Assembly (NCBI GenBank): GCA_964455095.1
Contig: CAYVUV010000370.1
Span: 13,282 to 77,281 of the forward strand
DNA from: CAYVUV01 sp964455095
GTDB lineage: Bacteria; Desulfobacterota; Binatia; HRBIN30; CADEER01
DNA length: 64,000 nucleotides
Direction: 5' to 3'
Numbering within the stretch: position 1 is the first letter of the stretch; every line of letters starts with the position of its first letter. This document shows, piece by piece, positions 33,528 through 43,756 of the stretch. Under the pieces are notes generated by a model. It had not been told where the DNA came from, did no database searches, and saw nothing but the letters and a program-made list of their open reading frames with translations. Position numbers and translations under genes: made by a program.

Positions 33528-35015
33528 ATGGCACTGGAAACCAAACTCTATCAGCGGTTGTCTCAGACTCTGGTCATGACGCCGCAGCTGCGGCAGGCGA
33601 TCAAGATTCTGCAGGTATCGCGTGCCGAGCTCGAGCAGCTGGTCGACGAAGAGTTGAAGGAAAACCCGGTGCTCGAGGAAGGGGTCGAGCAGCGCGACGA
33701 GGCCGAGGACGACACGCCGCGCACCGAGGAGAAGCTCGAGACCAACGCCAACGGCGAGAGCAACGAGTGGGAAGAGCCCCCCGCGCCGCGTGAGACCACG
33801 ACCGAGATCGAGCCCGACAACGGGCTCAACAGTATCGATTGGCGCGAGTACCTCGACAACTACAGCAACGATTGGCACGGCGCCTCGGCGACGCCGGCCG
33901 ACTACGACGACGAGAAGCGCCCCAGCCTGGAGAGCACGCTGGTGCGCGCCCAGTCGCTCACCGAGTATCTCCTGTGGCAGCTGCAGATGAACGACCTCGA
34001 ACCCGAGGAAGAGGCGGTCACGGCCATGTTGATCGGCAACATGGACAAGGACGGCTACCTGCAGCAGCCGATCGAGGACATCGCGTTCCAGAGCGGCCAG
34101 GACTTCGAGCTCGTCGAACGCGCGCTGCTGCGCATCCACGCGCTCGACCCGCCCGGCGTCGGGGCGCGCGACCTGCGCGAGTGCCTGATCCTGCAGCTGC
34201 GCCACGAAGGGCTGGAGGGCTCGGTCGCCGACCGCATCGTGCGCGATCACCTCGTCCTGCTCGAGGGCAAGCGCTTCGACAAGATCGCCAAGGAGCTCGG
34301 CGTCCCGATCGAAGAGGTGGTCGCCGCGGCGAGCACGATCTCCAACCTCGAGCCCAAGCCGGGGCGCAATTACGGCGAGGGCGACATTCGCTACATCACC
34401 CCCGACGTCACCGTTCACAAGGTGGGCGAGGAGTACGTCGTCACGCTCAACGACGAAGGCCTGCCGCGCCTGCGCGTGAGCTCGTACTACCGCCAGGTGC
34501 TCAGCGCCGAAGGCGGCGGCGAAGCCAAGCGCTATATCCAGGACAAGATGCGCTCGGCGGCCTGGCTCATCAAAAGCATCCAGCAGCGCCAGCGCACGCT
34601 GTTCATGGTGACGTCGAGCATCGTCAAGTTCCAACGCGATTTCTTCGACCGCGGGATCGCGCATCTCAAACCGCTGGTGCTGAAAGACGTGGCGATGGAC
34701 ATCGAGATGCACGAGTCGACCGTCAGCCGCGCCACCGCCAACAAATACGTCAACACGCCGCAGGGCATTTTCGAGCTGAAGTACTTCTTCACCTCGAGTC
34801 TGAAGAGCGGCGACGGCGACGAGGTCTCGGCCGAGAGCGTCAAGGACCGCATTCGCGTCATCATCGCGGCCGAGGACGCGCGTCACCCGCTCAGCGATCA
34901 GCACATCGCCCAGATGTTGGGCAAGGAAAACGTCGATATCGCGCGTCGGACGGTGGCGAAGTACCGCGAGATGATGGGCATCCTGCCGTCGTCGAAGCGC
35001 CGCCAGGTTTACTGA
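33528..35015 (+). CDS. rpoN: RNA polymerase sigma-54 factor RpoN
   Basis: A 495-residue protein. Region I is a Gln/Leu-rich start ('LSQTLVMTPQLRQAIKILQ'), then an acidic region II ('EEGVEQRDEAEDD'), the core-binding domain, an HTH ('MEIHESTV'-like 'DIEMHESTVSRATANKYV') and the RpoN box 'ARRTVAKYREMMGILPSSKR'. It directs polymerase to -24/-12 promoters and needs NtrC-type activators; two such activators (6222 and 42340) and one near-consensus promoter (45303-45317) are in this window. Position after lptB is the conserved proteobacterial arrangement. Confidence 0.97.
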   Translation: MALETKLYQRLSQTLVMTPQLRQAIKILQVSRAELEQLVDEELKENPVLEEGVEQRDEAEDDTPRTEEKLETNANGESNEWEEPPAPRETTTEIEPDNGLNSIDWREYLDNYSNDWHGASATPADYDDEKRPSLESTLVRAQSLTEYLLWQLQMNDLEPEEEAVTAMLIGNMDKDGYLQQPIEDIAFQSGQDFELVERALLRIHALDPPGVGARDLRECLILQLRHEGLEGSVADRIVRDHLVLLEGKRFDKIAKELGVPIEEVVAAASTISNLEPKPGRNYGEGDIRYITPDVTVHKVGEEYVVTLNDEGLPRLRVSSYYRQVLSAEGGGEAKRYIQDKMRSAAWLIKSIQQRQRTLFMVTSSIVKFQRDFFDRGIAHLKPLVLKDVAMDIEMHESTVSRATANKYVNTPQGIFELKYFFTSSLKSGDGDEVSAESVKDRIRVIIAAEDARHPLSDQHIAQMLGKENVDIARRTVAKYREMMGILPSSKRRQVY

Positions 35016-35059
35016 CGCGGCCCGCGCCGCCGCCCCGTCCCACCGCAAGAGGAATCCCC

Positions 35060-35593
35060 ATGCAGGTGTTGGTTACGTTTCGTCATATGGAAGCCACTGA
35101 TCCGCTGCGCCGGCACGCGGAGAACCGCATCGAACGGGTGTGCAAGTTCCTGCACAGCCCGATCGAGGCCCATGTCGTGCTCTCGGTGATCAAGCACCGG
35201 CACATCGCGGAGGTCACGCTGGTCGGGAGCCACCTGACGGCCAACGCCACCGAGGAGACCGCGGATCTCTACTCCGCCATCGACATGGCGGTGGCCAAGG
35301 TCGAGCGCCAGGTCAAGAAGCACGTCACCAAGCTCAAGTCGCGCAAGCACATCGCCGCCGCCGCGCCGGCTGCTGCCGCGCCGGCCGCGGCTCCGCGGGC
35401 CAGCCGGTCCAAGATCAAGACCGTGCGCGTCAAGGTCGATCCGATGAGCGTGCGCGAGGCCATGCGGCGGCTCGACGGCGACTCCGCCGACGTGCTCATC
35501 TTTCACAATACGGCCAGCGACCTGCTCACCGTGCTGCACCGGCGCAAGGATGGAACCTTCGCCTTGATCGAGACCGAGGGCCTCGACGCATGA
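35060..35593 (+). CDS. hpf: Ribosome hibernation-promoting factor, long form
   Basis: A 177-residue protein. The N-terminal S30AE domain ('VLVTFRHMEATDPLRRHAEN', basic helix 'VERQVKKHVTKLKSRKH') is joined by an Ala/Pro linker (~100-115) to the C-terminal dimerisation domain ('VKVDPMSVREAMRRLDG', 'DVLIFHNTASDLLTVLHRR'). The long form alone can dimerise ribosomes into 100S particles in stationary phase. AAGAGGA precedes the ATG. The stop overlaps ptsN (ATGA). Confidence 0.94.
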   Translation: MQVLVTFRHMEATDPLRRHAENRIERVCKFLHSPIEAHVVLSVIKHRHIAEVTLVGSHLTANATEETADLYSAIDMAVAKVERQVKKHVTKLKSRKHIAAAAPAAAAPAAAPRASRSKIKTVRVKVDPMSVREAMRRLDGDSADVLIFHNTASDLLTVLHRRKDGTFALIETEGLDA

Positions 35594-36054
35594 ACATCCT
35601 CGATATCCTCTCGAGCGAGGAGCTCGTCGCCCCCGCCCTGGTCGGGCAGACCAAGTCCGAGGTGCTGGTCGAGCTGGCGGCCCATCTGGCCGGCCAGCAC
35701 CGCGAGATCGATCAGGCGCAGCTGGTCGAAGTGCTGTGGGAGCGCGAGCGGCTCGGCAGCACGGCGATCGGCGACGGCATCGCCATCCCACACGGCAAGC
35801 TGCCCGGTCTCAAAGGCGTGCTCGGGGCCTTTGCCCGTCATCCCGCCGGCGTCGACTTCGACTCGCTCGACGGCAGTCCGACGCGGCTCTTCTTCCTGCT
35901 CGTGGCGCCCGAAGACTCGGTCGGCCAGCACCTCAAGGCGCTGGCGCGCGTCTCCCGCTTGCTCAAGGACCGCGCGTTTCGCGATCGGTTGCTGGCAGCC
36001 CCCGACCGCGCCGAGCTCTTTCGCCTCATCCGCGAAGAGGATGAACGGCTCTGA
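35590..36054 (+). CDS. ptsN: PTS-Ntr EIIA component PtsN
   Basis: A 154-residue EIIA-Ntr protein: 'LVGQTKSEVLVELAAHLAG', active-site His68 in 'GDGIAIPHGKLPGL' and 'FFLLVAPEDSVGQHLKALA'. It accepts phosphate from the HPr-like protein and regulates cell functions rather than sugar uptake. No sugar permease domains are nearby. ptsP (EI-Ntr) is not in the window. Confidence 0.94.
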   Translation: MNILDILSSEELVAPALVGQTKSEVLVELAAHLAGQHREIDQAQLVEVLWERERLGSTAIGDGIAIPHGKLPGLKGVLGAFARHPAGVDFDSLDGSPTRLFFLLVAPEDSVGQHLKALARVSRLLKDRAFRDRLLAAPDRAELFRLIREEDERL

Positions 36055-36081
36055 CGGGGCCCACCGGCCGGAGGATGGGCG

Positions 36082-36948
36082 ATGACGCCGCAGCTCGAGG
36101 TGGTCATCGTCAGCGGCCTTTCCGGATCGGGCAAGAGCACCGCCATCCATGTCCTTGAGGACCTCGGCTACTACTGCATCGACAACCTCCCGGTCGTCCT
36201 GATCGAGCGTTTTCTCGACCTCTGCCACCACTCGCGCGAGCGCATCAACCGGGTCGCCCTCGGCGTCGACCTGCGCGAGCGCCAGTTCTTCGCCGAATAC
36301 CCGCGCGTGCTCGAAGAGCTGCGCCGCGGCGGCTCGAACGTCCACGTGCTGTTTCTCGACGCCTCGGACGATGTGCTCGTGCGCCGCTTCAGCGAAACGC
36401 GGCGCCCGCACCCGCTCGGCGAACCCGGCGGCCCGAGCGCCAACATCCGGCGCGAGCGCGAGCTGCTCTCGGGACTGCGCGGGCAGGCCGATCGCATCGT
36501 CGACACCAGCGCGCTCACCGTGCACCAGCTGCGCGACGAGCTGCGCCGCCTCTACCGCGAACCCTCCGACAAGGACGCCCTGACGCTGCTGTTGGTCTCG
36601 TTCGGCTATAAGTTCGGCGTGCCGAATGATGCCGACATGGTGCTCGACGCGCGCTTTCTCGCCAACCCGTTCTTCGTCGATGCCCTGCGCGCCCAAAGCG
36701 GCCGCGATCCCGCCGTGGCCGATTTCGTGCTCGAACGCGAGGAGACGCGCGAATTCCTGCGCCTGACCGAGGCGCTGCTCGACTTCGCGTTGCCCCTCTA
36801 CCGGCGCGAGGGCAAGAGCTACTTCACCCTGGCGCTGGGCTGCACCGGCGGTCGCCATCGCTCGGTGGCGCTGGTCGAGCGGCTCAGCCAGGTTCTGAAC
36901 CAGCGCGGGTATCGGGTCGAGGTGCAACACCGGGACCTGCTGCGATGA
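36082..36948 (+). CDS. rapZ: RapZ, RNase adapter / nucleotide-binding protein
   Basis: A 288-residue protein. Walker A is 'GLSGSGKST' near residue 12, Walker B-like 'HVLFLDASDDVLVRRF', and the C-terminal domain has 'LVSFGYKFGVPNDADMVLDA', 'RFLANPFF' and 'LALGCTGGRHRSVALVE', all characteristic. In enterobacteria it controls GlmS via small RNAs and senses GlcN6P; whether that circuit exists here is unknown. The next ATG overlaps its stop. Confidence 0.95.
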   Translation: MTPQLEVVIVSGLSGSGKSTAIHVLEDLGYYCIDNLPVVLIERFLDLCHHSRERINRVALGVDLRERQFFAEYPRVLEELRRGGSNVHVLFLDASDDVLVRRFSETRRPHPLGEPGGPSANIRRERELLSGLRGQADRIVDTSALTVHQLRDELRRLYREPSDKDALTLLLVSFGYKFGVPNDADMVLDARFLANPFFVDALRAQSGRDPAVADFVLEREETREFLRLTEALLDFALPLYRREGKSYFTLALGCTGGRHRSVALVERLSQVLNQRGYRVEVQHRDLLR

Positions 36949-37241
36949 CCCAACGGCAGGAGCAGCCGCCCGGCCTGCGGCGCGTCTTCGAGATCAAGAA
37001 CCGGCTCGGGCTGCACGCGCGGGCGGCGGCCCTGTTCGTCCAGGCGGTCAAGGACCTCGACGCTGCGATCGTGGTGAGCAAGGACGGGCAGGACGTCGAC
37101 GGCAAGAGCATCATCGGTCTCATGATGCTGGCGGCCGCGCAGGGGTCCGAGATCGAAGTGACCGCAGCCGGCCCGGCCGCCGCGACCGTGCTCGAAGCCA
37201 TTGCCGCGCTGATCGACGCCCGGTTCAACGAACAGGACTGA
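36945..37241 (+). CDS. ptsO: HPr-family phosphocarrier (NPr-like)
   Basis: A 98-residue HPr fold protein: the phosphorylated His24 in 'KNRLGLHARAAALFVQ' and Ser55 in 'DVDGKSIIGLMMLAAAQG'. The gene order after ptsN and rapZ points to the nitrogen-type PTS (NPr, ptsO), phosphorylating PtsN. No HPr kinase gene is nearby. Last gene of the run; a palindrome lies 39 bases after its stop. Confidence 0.88.
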   Translation: MTQRQEQPPGLRRVFEIKNRLGLHARAAALFVQAVKDLDAAIVVSKDGQDVDGKSIIGLMMLAAAQGSEIEVTAAGPAAATVLEAIAALIDARFNEQD

Positions 37242-37280
37242 CGCCGGGCTGCCTTCCGAGCCGCGCGACCGTTGGTTTTT

Positions 37281-37296
37281 GCCCCACCGGTGGGGC
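37281..37296. promoter_or_regulatory. Perfect 16-bp palindrome between ptsO and metK
   Basis: GCCCCACC at 37281-37288 is followed directly by its reverse complement GGTGGGGC at 37289-37296. A T5 run lies before, not after, it. It is therefore not a normal plus-strand terminator and could be an operator. Its CCACC/GGTGG core recurs in the metK-ahcY gap. Confidence 0.5.
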
Positions 37297-37317
37297 AATG
37301 GGCCAGAACGTCTTTGC

Positions 37318-37346
37318 TTGACCCTCGAATACCCCTGTAATATGCG
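37318..37346 (+). promoter_or_regulatory. Possible metK promoter
   Basis: TTGACC (37318-37323) is a good -35. The -10 is either TATGCG (37341-37346, 17-base spacing, weak match) or TAATAT (37338-37343, strong match but only 14-base spacing). A 60-base leader to the metK ATG would result. No SAM riboswitch consensus was recognised. Confidence 0.4.
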
Positions 37347-37406
37347 TGGAAAGTCAGCCTCAAAAATCCGGTGGGCCGAACGCCGCCAGCACGTAGGAGA
37401 CGAGCC

Positions 37407-38627
37407 ATGGCATTGCAAGATTTCCTCTTTACCTCAGAGTCCGTATCCGAAGGGCATCCGGACAAGATGTGCGATCAGATTTCCGATGCGATTCTGGACG
37501 CCTTGCTCGAATCCGACCCGGACAGCCGCGTCGCCTGCGAGAGCCTGGCCAAGACGGGTATGGTCGTCGTCGCCGGCGAGATCACCACGCGGGCCAAGAT
37601 CAACTACGCCGAGATCGTCCGCAACACCGTGCGCCGCATCGGCTACACGTCGTCGGACATGGGCTTCGACGCCAGCACGTGCGCGGTGCTGACCGCCATC
37701 GACCGCCAGTCGCCCGACATCTCGCAGGGCGTCACCGCCGGCCAGGGCCTGCACCAGGAGCAGGGCGCCGGTGACCAGGGTCTGATGTTCGGCTTCGCCT
37801 GCGACGAGACGCCGGAGCTCATGCCGCTGCCGATCGAGCTGGCCCACCAGCTGATGCGCCATCTCTCCGACATTCGCCGCACCGGCCGCCATCCGTTCCT
37901 GCGCCCGGATGCGAAGTCGCAGGTCACGGTCGAGTACCGCGAAGGCCGCCCGGTACGCATCGATGCCGTGGTCGTCTCCACCCAGCACAGCGACGACGTG
38001 AAGTACGAGGTGCTGCGCGACATGATCGTCGAAGAGGTGATCAAGAAGGTCGTGCCGGCCCATTTCCTCGACCGCAAGACCGCCTTCCACGTCAATCCGA
38101 CCGGCCGCTTCGTGGTCGGCGGTCCGATGGGCGACTGCGGCCTCACCGGCCGCAAGATCATCGTCGACACCTACGGCGGCTACGGCCGTCATGGCGGCGG
38201 CGCCTTCTCGGGTAAGGATCCGTCGAAGGTCGACCGCAGCGCGGCCTACATGGCGCGCTACATCGCCAAGAACATCGTCGCCGCCGGCCTGGCGCGCAAG
38301 TGCGAGGTCCAGCTGGCCTATGCCATCGGCGTGGCGGATCCGATCTCCGTGCTGGTCGATTCTTTCGACACTGGCGTGGTCTCGGATGCGCGGCTGTCGG
38401 AGCTGGTGGTCGAGCACTTCGAGCTCAAGCCGGCCGGCATCATCCGCGCGCTCGACCTGAAGCGGCCGATCTACGAGAAGACCGCGTCGTACGGGCACTT
38501 CGGCCGCGAGGCCGAGGGTGGCTTCTTTACCTGGGAGCGTGCCGATCGGGTCGCCGATCTGCGCAGCGCCGCCGGACTGTCGGCGGCTCCGGAACGCGCC
38601 CGCCAGGCCGCCGTCGCGACGGCCTGA
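37407..38627 (+). CDS. metK: S-adenosylmethionine synthetase MetK
   Basis: A 406-residue enzyme making SAM from methionine and ATP. Family signatures: 'FTSESVSEGHPDKMCDQISD' at the N-terminus, 'GAGDQGLMFGFACDETPE', the P-loop-like 'GGGAFSGKDPSKVDRS' and 'FGREAEGGFFTWE' near the end. Length is normal. TAGGAGA precedes the ATG. With ahcY directly downstream this forms the core of the methyl cycle (SAM made, SAH recycled). Confidence 0.97.
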   Translation: MALQDFLFTSESVSEGHPDKMCDQISDAILDALLESDPDSRVACESLAKTGMVVVAGEITTRAKINYAEIVRNTVRRIGYTSSDMGFDASTCAVLTAIDRQSPDISQGVTAGQGLHQEQGAGDQGLMFGFACDETPELMPLPIELAHQLMRHLSDIRRTGRHPFLRPDAKSQVTVEYREGRPVRIDAVVVSTQHSDDVKYEVLRDMIVEEVIKKVVPAHFLDRKTAFHVNPTGRFVVGGPMGDCGLTGRKIIVDTYGGYGRHGGGAFSGKDPSKVDRSAAYMARYIAKNIVAAGLARKCEVQLAYAIGVADPISVLVDSFDTGVVSDARLSELVVEHFELKPAGIIRALDLKRPIYEKTASYGHFGREAEGGFFTWERADRVADLRSAAGLSAAPERARQAAVATA

Positions 38628-38660
38628 TTCCAGCAGCTCGCTTCCCACCCCCTTCATCTC

Positions 38661-38719
38661 ATCCACCGCTCGGTGGATCGATCTTGCGGCGGTCACCGGC
38701 ACGGTTCGGTGGCCGCCGC
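38661..38719 (+). promoter_or_regulatory. Two tandem hairpins in the metK-ahcY gap
   Basis: Hairpin 1: ATCCACCG (38661-38668), CT, CGGTGGAT (38671-38678). Hairpin 2: a 13-bp stem with one G-U pair, 38686-38698 with 38707-38719, and an 8-base loop. The ahcY Shine-Dalgarno (GAGGAAA) follows at ~38734. No U-tract. They may stabilise the mRNA, attenuate ahcY or form a regulator site. The SAH-riboswitch consensus was looked for and is not matched. Confidence 0.5.
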
Positions 38720-38745
38720 GCTGCAATGAACACGAGGAAATCCCG

Positions 38746-40023
38746 ATGTCACGGCAGACCTATCACGTCAAAGATCTGAAGCTCGCCGCGCAGGGCCAGA
38801 AGCGCATCGATTGGGCCGATCAGTTCATGCCGGTGGTGCGCAAGATCCGCGAGCGTTGGGCCAAGGAGCAGCCGCTGAAGGGGGTGACCATGGCGGCCTG
38901 TCTGCACGTGACGGCCGAGACGGCCAATCTGATGCGCACGCTGAAGGCGGGCGGTGCCAAGGTGTTCCTGTGCGCGTCGAATCCGCTGTCGACGCAAGAC
39001 GATACGGCCGCCAGTCTGGTGAAGAACGACGGCATCCCAACCTTCGCGATCAAAGGGGAGGACAACAAGTCGTACTACGAGCATCTGCGCGCCGTGCTCG
39101 ACCAGAAGCCGGTGTTGACCATGGACGACGGCGCCGACCTGGTGTCGCTGTTGCACACGGACTACGTCGCGCAAGCCGAGCACGTGCGCGCCAGTCTGGA
39201 GGAGACGACCACCGGCGTCATCCGCTTGCGCGCCATGGAACGCGACGGGGCGCTGCGCATTCCGGTGGTGTCGGTCAACGACGCCACCACCAAGCACCTG
39301 TTCGACAACCGCTACGGCACCGGCCAATCGACCATCGACGGGATCCTGCGCGACACCAGCGTGCTGCTCGCCGGACGCACGGTGGTGATCGCCGGCTACG
39401 GGTGGTGCGGCAAGGGCGTCGCCGCGCGCGCCCGTGGCATGGGCTCGCAGGTCATCGTCACCGAGGTCGAGCCGATTCGCGCCCTCGAGGCGGCGATGGA
39501 CGGCTTCCGCGTCATGCCGATGCGCGACGCCTGCAAGGTCGGCGATGTGTTCATCACCCTGACCGGCGACAAGCACGTCATCCGCGAGGAGCACTTCCAG
39601 TCGATGCGCGACGGCGCCATCATGTGCAACTCCGGCCACTTCGACGTCGAGATCGACCTGAAGACGCTGCGCCGCCTGGCGAGCGGCATCGACAAGGACG
39701 TCCGCCCGCTCGTCGACGCCTACAAGCTGCCCAACGGGCGCACGCTCTACCTGATCGGCGAGGGCCGGTTGGTCAACCTGGCCGCCGCCGAAGGACACCC
39801 GGCGGCGGTGATGGATATGAGCTTTGCCACCCAGGCCCTGAGCGCCGAATGGGCCCTGCGCGCCAGTCAGCGCAAGGGCGGCCTGGCGGTGCGCGTCCAC
39901 GACGTTCCCAAGGAAGTCGAGGACGAAGTGGCCGCCGTCAAGCTCGACAGCATGGGCATCAAGATCGACCGCCTGACCACCGACCAGAAGCAGTACCTGA
40001 CGTCGTGGTCCGAAGGCACGTGA
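38746..40023 (+). CDS. ahcY: Adenosylhomocysteinase AhcY
   Basis: A 425-residue enzyme hydrolysing SAH to adenosine and homocysteine with bound NAD. Motifs: 'AACLHVTAETANLMRTLKAG', 'DDGADLVSLLH', 'VVSVNDATTKHLFDNRYGTG', the Rossmann 'VIAGYGWCGKGVAARARG' and 'MCNSGHFDVEID'. It lacks the ~40-residue insertion of the long forms, as in many archaeal and bacterial short-type enzymes. Cotranscription with metK is likely; the 118-bp gap contains two hairpins. Confidence 0.96.
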   Translation: MSRQTYHVKDLKLAAQGQKRIDWADQFMPVVRKIRERWAKEQPLKGVTMAACLHVTAETANLMRTLKAGGAKVFLCASNPLSTQDDTAASLVKNDGIPTFAIKGEDNKSYYEHLRAVLDQKPVLTMDDGADLVSLLHTDYVAQAEHVRASLEETTTGVIRLRAMERDGALRIPVVSVNDATTKHLFDNRYGTGQSTIDGILRDTSVLLAGRTVVIAGYGWCGKGVAARARGMGSQVIVTEVEPIRALEAAMDGFRVMPMRDACKVGDVFITLTGDKHVIREEHFQSMRDGAIMCNSGHFDVEIDLKTLRRLASGIDKDVRPLVDAYKLPNGRTLYLIGEGRLVNLAAAEGHPAAVMDMSFATQALSAEWALRASQRKGGLAVRVHDVPKEVEDEVAAVKLDSMGIKIDRLTTDQKQYLTSWSEGT

Positions 40024-40032
40024 AGTAGATCG

Positions 40033-40073
40033 CCGGACTTCCCCCTTTGGCAAAGGGGGGAATCGGAGTCCGG
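40033..40073. terminator. Hairpin after ahcY (terminator or repeat element)
   Basis: Outer arms CCGGACT (40033-40039) and AGTCCGG (40067-40073) enclose the inner stem CCCCCTTT-ggc-AAAGGGGG (40041-40059). It starts 9 bases after the ahcY stop and ends 17 bases before udgB. It lacks a U-tract. The inner stem has the look of a widespread intergenic repeat, related in style to 58665-58758. Confidence 0.5.
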
Positions 40074-40090
40074 AGAACATCGACGGTCCC

Positions 40091-40780
40091 ATGTCCTGGG
40101 CTGAGCACGATCGGCGCATCGAATCCTGCCGGCTGTGCCCGCGCCTGGTGGCGCATCGCGAGCAAGTGGCGCGCGAGAAGCGCCGGCAGTACCTCGATTG
40201 CGAGTATTGGGGCCGACCGGTCCCCGGCTTCGGCGACCACGCGGCGCGCCTGCTGATCGTCGGCCTGGCGCCGGCCGCGCACGGCGCCAACCGCACCGGG
40301 CGCATGTTCACCGGCGACCGCAGCGGCGATTGGCTCTACGCCGCGCTGCACGAGGCCGGCTTCGCCAGTCAGCCGACCTCGACCGATCGCGACGATGGCC
40401 TGCGTCTGCGCGATGCGTACATCAGTGCCACCGCTCGCTGTGCACCGCCGGACAACCGGCCGCTACCCGACGAGATCGCGCACTGCCGCGCCTTCCTCGT
40501 CGAAGAACTGCAGCTGCTGGCGCGGCTGCGCGCGGTGATCGTGCTCGGGCAGGTGGCGTTGTTGGGATTTCTGCAAGCCTGGGCAGCGGCCGGCCATGCG
40601 CCACCATCGCCGCGCCCGCGCTTCGGGCACGGGCTGACGCATCGTCTCGATGCGCACACCGGGCTGATCGTCTCCTACCATCCGAGCCAGCAGAACACGT
40701 TCACCGGCAAGCTGACGCGGCCGATGTTCGCCGAGATTTTCGCCATCGCCCGGCGCATGGTAGATGCAGCAGACCGATAA
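40091..40780 (+). CDS. udgB: Uracil-DNA glycosylase family 5 (UdgB-like)
   Basis: A 229-residue iron-sulfur uracil-DNA glycosylase. N-terminal cluster cysteines are Cys13 and Cys16 ('ESCRLCPRLV'), with further Cys in 'SATARCAPP' and 'EIAHCRAFL'. Active-site motif 1 is 'VGLAPAAHGANRTGRMFTGD' and the C-terminal motif 'SYHPSQQNTFTGKLT'. The Ala-rich GLAPA motif separates it from family 4 (GExPG). It removes U, hypoxanthine and some other lesions. This is the second base-excision glycosylase in the window besides mutY. Confidence 0.88.
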   Translation: MSWAEHDRRIESCRLCPRLVAHREQVAREKRRQYLDCEYWGRPVPGFGDHAARLLIVGLAPAAHGANRTGRMFTGDRSGDWLYAALHEAGFASQPTSTDRDDGLRLRDAYISATARCAPPDNRPLPDEIAHCRAFLVEELQLLARLRAVIVLGQVALLGFLQAWAAAGHAPPSPRPRFGHGLTHRLDAHTGLIVSYHPSQQNTFTGKLTRPMFAEIFAIARRMVDAADR

Positions 40781-40792
40781 AGGGGATTGGCG

Positions 40793-41566
40793 ATGCTGCA
40801 TACGCGAGAGGCGGGTAGGGGACCGGCCGTGGTGCTGTTGCATGGGTTTCCGCTCAACGCGCGGATGTGGGAGCCGCAGCTTGCCGCGCTGAGTGAACGG
40901 GCACGCCTGATCGCCGTCGATCTGCCCGGATTCGGCCTCTCGCCAATGCCGGCCCACGCGCCGTCGCTGGCCGACTACGCGCGCGCGGTGCGCGAGCTGG
41001 TCGATCACCTCGGGCTCGACAAGGTGCTCGTCGTCGGGCTGTCGATGGGCGGCTACGTGGCTTTTCGACTGGTCGAGGAGCTCGGGCCGCGCCTGGTGGG
41101 TCTGCTGCTCGCCGACACGCGGGCCAACGCCGATAGCGAAGCGGCCGCCGCGATGCGCCACGAGCTGGCGGCGGAAGTGGAATCAGAGGGCGTGATCGCG
41201 GCGGTGAACGAGTTCATGCCCAAGCTGATCGGCGCCACCACGCTGCGCGCGCAGCCCGGTGTGGTCGACCGCGCGCGCGCCGTCATGCTCGAGAACAGCG
41301 TCGCCGGCGTGGCCGGCGCGCTGCGCGCCATGGCCGGTCGGCCCGATTCGACCTCTTTGTTGGGTTCGCTGCGCGTTCCGGTTCTGTGCGTCGGCGGCGA
41401 CGAGGACACGCTGACGCCACCCGACGTGATGCGCGCCATGGCCGCGTTGATTCCCGGCGCGCGGGTCGAGATCCTTCCCGCCGCCGGCCACCTCAGCAAC
41501 CTCGAGGCACCCGCGGCGTTCAACGACGCGCTGGACGGGCTGGTGCGCGAGTGCTTCCGGATCTGA
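40793..41566 (+). CDS. Alpha/beta-fold hydrolase
   Basis: A 257-residue hydrolase: oxyanion 'LLHGFPLNARMW', nucleophile Ser in 'VVGLSMGGYVAF', Asp in 'VGGDEDTLTPP' and His in 'AAGHLSNLEAP'. The closest style is lactonase/BioH/3-oxoadipate enol-lactonase-like, but the substrate is unassigned. AGGGGA lies 7 bases before the ATG, which itself is 12 bases after the udgB stop, suggesting an operon. Convergent with the PspA-like gene. Confidence 0.85.
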   Translation: MLHTREAGRGPAVVLLHGFPLNARMWEPQLAALSERARLIAVDLPGFGLSPMPAHAPSLADYARAVRELVDHLGLDKVLVVGLSMGGYVAFRLVEELGPRLVGLLLADTRANADSEAAAAMRHELAAEVESEGVIAAVNEFMPKLIGATTLRAQPGVVDRARAVMLENSVAGVAGALRAMAGRPDSTSLLGSLRVPVLCVGGDEDTLTPPDVMRAMAALIPGARVEILPAAGHLSNLEAPAAFNDALDGLVRECFRI

Positions 41567-41572
41567 ACGCGT

Positions 41573-42289
41573 TCACGCCACCACGGCCGGCTCGGGCAAC
41601 GCGACGCGCACCAGCGCGCGCTGGCGCGTGCGTTTGATCTCGTCGAGCTGGGCGCGGGCGGCCGCCTGTGCTTCGGCCTCGCGGATCCCAGCCAGGCGCT
41701 GCTCGAGGTCGCGGTCGCCGAGCTCGCGGCCGATCTGCGCGTCGGTGACCTGCCGGTTGATGTGATCGCGTACGGCCTCGAGGGCCTGGATGTCGGCCTC
41801 GGTCGACAGGCCGTTCAGCTTCTCGCGCAGCTGCAGGCGCACTTCGGCGTTGGCGAGCCGGGCCAGCATGCGTACCTTCTCGTCGCGCAGCGCGGCGATG
41901 TCGGTCTGAAAGCCGACCAGGTTGGCCTTGGCCGCTTCGGCTTCGACGGTCAGCTCGGCGAGCTCGGCCTGCAACCGCGCGACGTCGGCATCGAGCCCGT
42001 CGCGGCGCGTGATCAGCGCCAGCGCCGCGCGGTCGTCGCCGTTGTCGACGGCGATCTCGAGCTGGCGGCGCAGGCGCGCCAGCTCGGCGCTCTCCGCTTC
42101 GAGCTGTTTGCCGAGCTTGCTGCGCACGTACAGAATGCCGGCGGCGGCTTCGCGCAGCGTGCGATAGCGCGCCATGCGCTCCTGAATCGCTGCCTCGTAA
42201 ACAGCTGCCGGGTTGTGCTGCTCGCGATGGCCGATCCACTGCGCCAGCACGCCACGCAGCAGGTTGGTGGCACGGGCGAGAATGTTCAT
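41573..42289 (-). CDS. PspA/IM30-like membrane-stress protein
   Basis: A 238-residue protein that is almost wholly alpha-helical coiled coil. It opens 'MNILARATNLLRGVLAQWIG' (a possible amphipathic membrane-binding helix) and continues with heptad-like helices ('LEAESAELARLRRQLEIAVD', 'RDGLDADVARLQAELAELTV'). Length and layout match the PspA/Vipp1 family, although identity to E. coli PspA looks low. It is the last gene of the operon small membrane protein - kinase - sigma-54 activator - pspA. In E. coli pspA is also sigma-54 dependent, via PspF. The ATG at 42289 has AAGGA upstream. Alternative: another coiled-coil protein. Confidence 0.72.
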   Translation of the reverse strand: MNILARATNLLRGVLAQWIGHREQHNPAAVYEAAIQERMARYRTLREAAAGILYVRSKLGKQLEAESAELARLRRQLEIAVDNGDDRAALALITRRDGLDADVARLQAELAELTVEAEAAKANLVGFQTDIAALRDEKVRMLARLANAEVRLQLREKLNGLSTEADIQALEAVRDHINRQVTDAQIGRELGDRDLEQRLAGIREAEAQAAARAQLDEIKRTRQRALVRVALPEPAVVA

Positions 42290-42339
42290 GCGTGAGTCCT
42301 TCCCATGCGTTGCGCCGTGCGCCCGTCTGGCGCGCGGTC

Positions 42340-43755
<1,416 letters not shown>

Positions 43756-43756
43756 G

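Noticed and set aside
38628..38745. SAH riboswitch upstream of ahcY
   Set aside because: GCGCTGCAA is present (near 38718-38726), but the conserved GAGGAG before it and the matching AGGCUCG strand are missing. The hairpins are reported without that name.
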